From assembly GCA_012521935.1 (NCBI GenBank), contig JAAYLJ010000082.1:1-9399 (forward strand): a stretch of 9,399 nucleotides of DNA, in the 5' to 3' direction. This DNA comes from Campylobacteraceae bacterium (lineage in GTDB: Bacteria > Campylobacterota > Campylobacteria > Campylobacterales > Campylobacteraceae). Numbering within the stretch: the first letter of the stretch is position 1; each line of letters starts with the position of its first letter. Made by a program: the position numbers and the translations under genes. The notes under the pieces were generated by a model. It was given only the letters and a program-made list of their open reading frames with translations, had not been told where the DNA came from and did no database searches. Shown here in pieces: positions 6,814 through 9,399 of this stretch.

Positions 6814-7068
6814 ATGGAATTTAATCTTGTTGTAGAGGGATTAAAATTCATGGTGCTAGGGATGGGCACCGTGTTTCTTTTTCTCCTGCTTATGGTTTGG
6901 ATTTTAAAACTTCAATCAAAAATAATCACAAAATACTTCCCGCAAAAACCTGAACAACCTTCACAATCTTTTAACGGTGCTTCTTTAGCTAGCGAGAATA
7001 AAGATGCTTCACTTGTTGCAGTAATAACTGCGGCAATAGAAATGTTTCGACAACAACATAAAAAATAG
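6814..7068 (+). CDS. oadG: Oxaloacetate decarboxylase gamma subunit (OadG)
   Basis: This is an 84-residue single-span membrane subunit of the Na+-pumping oxaloacetate decarboxylase. The N-terminal membrane helix (about residues 9-28, FMVLGMGTVFLFLLLMVWIL) has the G-M-G-x-V-F pattern usual for OadG. After it come a short polar linker rich in Pro, Gln and Ser and a C-terminal helix (SLVAVITAAIEMFRQQH) of the kind that docks OadG onto the OadA C-terminus. The length matches the classical subunit of about 83 residues. The start is placed at ATG 6814, with AAAGG at 6801-6805 as ribosome site. An in-frame TTG at 6772 is rejected because it would put the terminator hairpin inside the coding region and add residues before the normal N-terminus. 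OadA starts 11 nt downstream and OadB follows, giving the classical G-A-B order. Confidence 0.88.
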   Translation: MEFNLVVEGLKFMVLGMGTVFLFLLLMVWILKLQSKIITKYFPQKPEQPSQSFNGASLASENKDASLVAVITAAIEMFRQQHKK

Positions 7069-7079
7069 GTAAGAGAGAT

Positions 7080-8864
7080 ATGGCAAAAAAATATATCGAT
7101 ATTATGGATACCACCTTTAGAGATGGGTTTCAATCTGTTTTTGGTGGTAGGGTGTTAATGGACGATTTTATGCCTGCTGTTGCAGCAGCTAGAAATGCTG
7201 GCATTACGCATTTTGAATTTGGTGGCGGAGCTAGATTTCAAAGTCTTTATTTCTACTTAAATGAAGATGCCTTTGAGATGATGGATAAATTTAGAGAAGT
7301 AGCTGGAAAAGATGCAAATTTACAAACCTTAGCAAGAGGGGTTAATACCGTAACTCTTGATACAGGAAGTAAAGAGATCATAGACTTACATGCAAAACTT
7401 TTTAAAAAACATGGAACAACTACAATTAGAAATTTTGATGCATTAAATGATGTTGAGAATTTAAAATATAGTGGTGAGAGAATAGTAGCTCATGGATTAA
7501 ATCATGAAGTTGTAGTTACATTAATGGATTTGCCACCAGGCTGTAGTGGCGCTCATGATGTGCCATTTTATGAAAGAACTTTAAGAGAGATTTTAGAAGC
7601 AGGCATTCCATATGATAGTGTCTGTTTTAAAGATGCTAGTGGAACATCTAGCCCACAAAAAGTATATGAAACAATTAAAATGGCTAAAAGTTTTTTGCCT
7701 GAGGGTACTCATGTAAGGCTTCATACTCATGAAACTGCTGGAGTGAGCGTAGCTTGCTATTTGGCTGCGCTTGAAGCTGGAGCTGATGGGATAGACTTAG
7801 CAGCAAGTCCAGTAAGCGGCGGAACTTCTCAGCCAGATATTTTAACAATGCTGCACGCAGTTAAAGGAAAGCCATATGATTTAGGCGGCCTTGATATTGA
7901 AAAGATTTTAAAATATGAAGAGGTTTTACAAGATTGCTTGAGGGATTACTTCATGCCTCCAGAGGCTATTCAAGTCTCTCCCTTAATCCCATTTTCTCCA
8001 ATGCCAGGCGGCGCGCTTACAGCAAATACTCAAATGATGAGAGATAACAATATTTTAAATAAATTCCCAGAAGTTATAAAAGCGATGAGAGAAGTTGTTG
8101 AAAAAGGTGGATATGGCACAAGCGTAACTCCTGTTTCGCAATTTTATTTCCAACAAGCTTTCAATAATGTAATGTTTGGCAAATGGGAAAAGATAGCTGA
8201 TGGGTATGGAAAAATGGTTTTAGGATATTTTGGAAAAACCCCAGTTAACCCAGATGAAGAGGTTGTAAAACTAGCTTCAAAGCAGTTAAATTTAGAACCA
8301 ACAACTAAAAATGCAATTGATATTGCAGATGAAGATGAGACAAAATCCATCAAATACGCTAAAGCTTTACTAAAAGATGAAAATATTGAACCAAGTGAAG
8401 AGAATATTTTCATCACACTTGCTTGTAAAGAAAAAGGAGTTGCATTTTTAAAAGGTGAAGCAAAAGTTAATGTAAGAAAAAATGAACCAACAAAGAGCGA
8501 AAAACCAGTAACTAGCAGTGAAAGTGGGCTATATACTGTAACAGTAAATGGAGTCTCTTACAATGTAAAAGTATCTGAGGGGGCAAATGTAGAAGAGATT
8601 ACTAAAGTTGCTCCACAAAGTGTCCCTGCGGCAGCAGTTCCAGTAGAATCATCTGGACGAGGAATTGAGGCTAGTCTTCCAGGATCTGTTTTTAAAATTT
8701 TAGTAAAAGTGGGAGATAGCGTTAAAGAAGGACAAGCTGTTGTCATACTAGAAGCAATGAAGATGGAGATAGAAATTCCAGCGCTTTGTGATGGAGTAGT
8801 TAGTGAGATAAAAGTGGCTGTTGGCGACTCAGTTGATAATGGTCAAGTATTGGTGGTTTTGTAA
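7080..8864 (+). CDS. oadA: Biotin-dependent oxaloacetate decarboxylase alpha subunit / pyruvate carboxylase subunit B
   Basis: This 594-residue cytoplasmic protein carries the carboxyltransferase and biotin-carrier domains. The N-terminal HMGL-like TIM barrel (about 5-265) has RDGFQS (14-19; Asp15 metal ligand and Gln18), the likely carbamylated Lys184 in CFKDASG, and metal-binding His215 and His217 in LHTHET. The conserved carboxylase domain follows (about 285-465), with SVTPVSQ (348-354) as the probable catalytic-Thr loop. A flexible Ala/Pro/Ser linker leads to the biotinyl domain (about 527-594), with Lys561 in EAMKM as the biotin site. RDGFQS has Phe where the wider family usually has His (RDAHQS), and FEFGGGARF replaces the usual WGGATF; I recall both as normal for Campylobacterota, where the protein is often called PycB. 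Flanking oadG and oadB favour Na+-coupled oxaloacetate decarboxylation; with a separate biotin carboxylase it could also serve pyruvate carboxylation. The start at 7080 lies 11 nt after oadG, with only a weak GA-rich ribosome site. Confidence 0.92.
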   Translation: MAKKYIDIMDTTFRDGFQSVFGGRVLMDDFMPAVAAARNAGITHFEFGGGARFQSLYFYLNEDAFEMMDKFREVAGKDANLQTLARGVNTVTLDTGSKEIIDLHAKLFKKHGTTTIRNFDALNDVENLKYSGERIVAHGLNHEVVVTLMDLPPGCSGAHDVPFYERTLREILEAGIPYDSVCFKDASGTSSPQKVYETIKMAKSFLPEGTHVRLHTHETAGVSVACYLAALEAGADGIDLAASPVSGGTSQPDILTMLHAVKGKPYDLGGLDIEKILKYEEVLQDCLRDYFMPPEAIQVSPLIPFSPMPGGALTANTQMMRDNNILNKFPEVIKAMREVVEKGGYGTSVTPVSQFYFQQAFNNVMFGKWEKIADGYGKMVLGYFGKTPVNPDEEVVKLASKQLNLEPTTKNAIDIADEDETKSIKYAKALLKDENIEPSEENIFITLACKEKGVAFLKGEAKVNVRKNEPTKSEKPVTSSESGLYTVTVNGVSYNVKVSEGANVEEITKVAPQSVPAAAVPVESSGRGIEASLPGSVFKILVKVGDSVKEGQAVVILEAMKMEIEIPALCDGVVSEIKVAVGDSVDNGQVLVVL

Positions 8865-8865
8865 G

Positions 8866-9399
8866 ATGAAAAGTGGAATCTTAAACTTAATAGCTGTTCT
8901 CTTTTTTAGCCTGCTTCCTTTAAATTTAAATGCTAATGCGCCTGCTGCTCCAAGTTTTGAGCAGACAAAATATGAGCCAAAAAGCATGAAAGAGCTAATT
9001 ACTAGTTTTTATGAAACTACTGGAATTTACTCTTTTTTAAACCCACAAGAGGGATTAACCGACTCTAGTGGCGAAGAGATAACTGCTTTTAGTCAAAGAT
9101 GGGGAAGAATTATAATGATAGGGGTTACCTTTTTGCTATTTTATTTAGCAATAGCAAAAGGGTTTGAGCCTCTTCTTTTAATACCAATTGGCTTTGGAGG
9201 ATTGCTTGCAAATATCCCAATTGCCGATATAGCTGGGCCAAATGGATTTTTGGGCATTATTTATAATGCGGGGATTGCGAATGGGCTCTTTCCTCTTATA
9301 ATCTTTTTGGGGGTTGGAGCTATGACAGACTTTGGACCACTAATAGCAAATCCAAAAACCGCACTCTTAGGAGGTGCAGCCCAACTTGGGATTTTTGGA
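8866..9399 (+). CDS. oadB: Oxaloacetate decarboxylase beta subunit, Na+-translocating (5' part only)
   Basis: The first 178 residues of the membrane subunit that decarboxylates carboxybiotin and pumps Na+ are present; the frame is open to the window edge, so the gene is cut. It begins 1 nt after the oadA stop, with GGTGG (8852-8856) in the oadA tail as a possible ribosome site, so translation is probably coupled. Visible family signatures are GFEPLLLIPIGFGGLLANIP (99-118), IIYNAGIANGLFPLIIFLGV (131-150) and GAMTDFGPLIANPKTALLG (151-169). Asp155 in MTDFGPL corresponds to the essential Asp of the Klebsiella subunit's Na+/decarboxylation site. Residues 1-25 look like a cleavable signal peptide (MKSGILNLIAVLFFSLLPLN, then LNANA), followed by a polar stretch of about 50 residues before the first family helix at about 81-97. 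That N-terminal extension is longer than in enterobacterial OadB. Confidence 0.93.
   Translation, partial: MKSGILNLIAVLFFSLLPLNLNANAPAAPSFEQTKYEPKSMKELITSFYETTGIYSFLNPQEGLTDSSGEEITAFSQRWGRIIMIGVTFLLFYLAIAKGFEPLLLIPIGFGGLLANIPIADIAGPNGFLGIIYNAGIANGLFPLIIFLGVGAMTDFGPLIANPKTALLGGAAQLGIFG

Noticed and set aside
7084..7090. A7 run right after the oadA start codon
   Set aside because: It is a Lys-Lys codon pair preceded by GCA; A7 runs recur in this AT-rich window (for example 4452-4458), so there is no special reason to see a slippery switch.
1..9399. Search for tRNA/rRNA genes, CRISPR arrays, insertion sequences or defence genes
   Set aside because: No repeat-spacer pattern, transposase-like frame, terminal repeats or structured RNA gene was seen. 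The genes are ordinary metabolic, transport and signalling genes of uniform composition.

Overview
The window is AT-rich, densely coded DNA with every gene on the + strand. It looks like the chromosome of a member of Campylobacterota, most likely Campylobacter or a close relative. The reasons are the low GC content, the AGA- and TTA-rich codon use, a histidine kinase of the HQW-type H-box class typical of this phylum, a D-lactate dehydrogenase resembling the C. jejuni Cj1585c type, and an OadA/PycB protein with the lineage-style N-terminus (DTTFRDGFQSV). These family comparisons come from memory; no database search was run.

Layout: (1) 1-620 is the 3' end of a Na+-dependent NSS/SNF-family amino-acid symporter. 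(2) 632-892 is a small conserved protein of unknown function. (3) 897-3128 is a hybrid-architecture sensor histidine kinase with a periplasmic ABC substrate-binding-like sensor, one membrane helix, PAS, and HisKA/HATPase domains. (4) 3142-3792 is its OmpR-type response regulator. These four genes are spaced 4-13 nt apart and read as one operon. (5) 3854-6694 is a FAD- plus Fe-S-containing D-lactate dehydrogenase, preceded by a 61-nt gap with a possible promoter. (6) 6814-7068, 7080-8864 and 8866-9399 (cut by the window edge) are oadG, oadA and oadB, an oxaloacetate decarboxylase Na+ pump operon. There are no RNA genes, mobile elements or CRISPR arrays, and no gene-free stretch longer than about 120 nt.

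The metabolic logic is coherent. The dehydrogenase makes pyruvate from D-lactate and passes electrons to the quinone pool. OadGAB interconverts the C3 and C4 pools at pyruvate/oxaloacetate and couples decarboxylation to Na+ export. The resulting Na+ gradient is what an NSS symporter uses. A two-component system lies between the transporter and the lactate gene, so it may sense a small molecule related to this import and catabolism; that link is inferred only from gene order.

The most unusual signals are not genes. A perfect 14-bp hairpin followed by TTTT lies inside the signal-peptide codons of the histidine kinase (933-970). A strong terminator hairpin (6765-6798) lies 15 nt before oadG, and its left arm overlaps the predicted start point of the oad promoter. 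The kinase also has non-consensus residues in its H, N and G1 boxes, and a G6 tract inside the G1 box. I do not see a wholly new biological system here.
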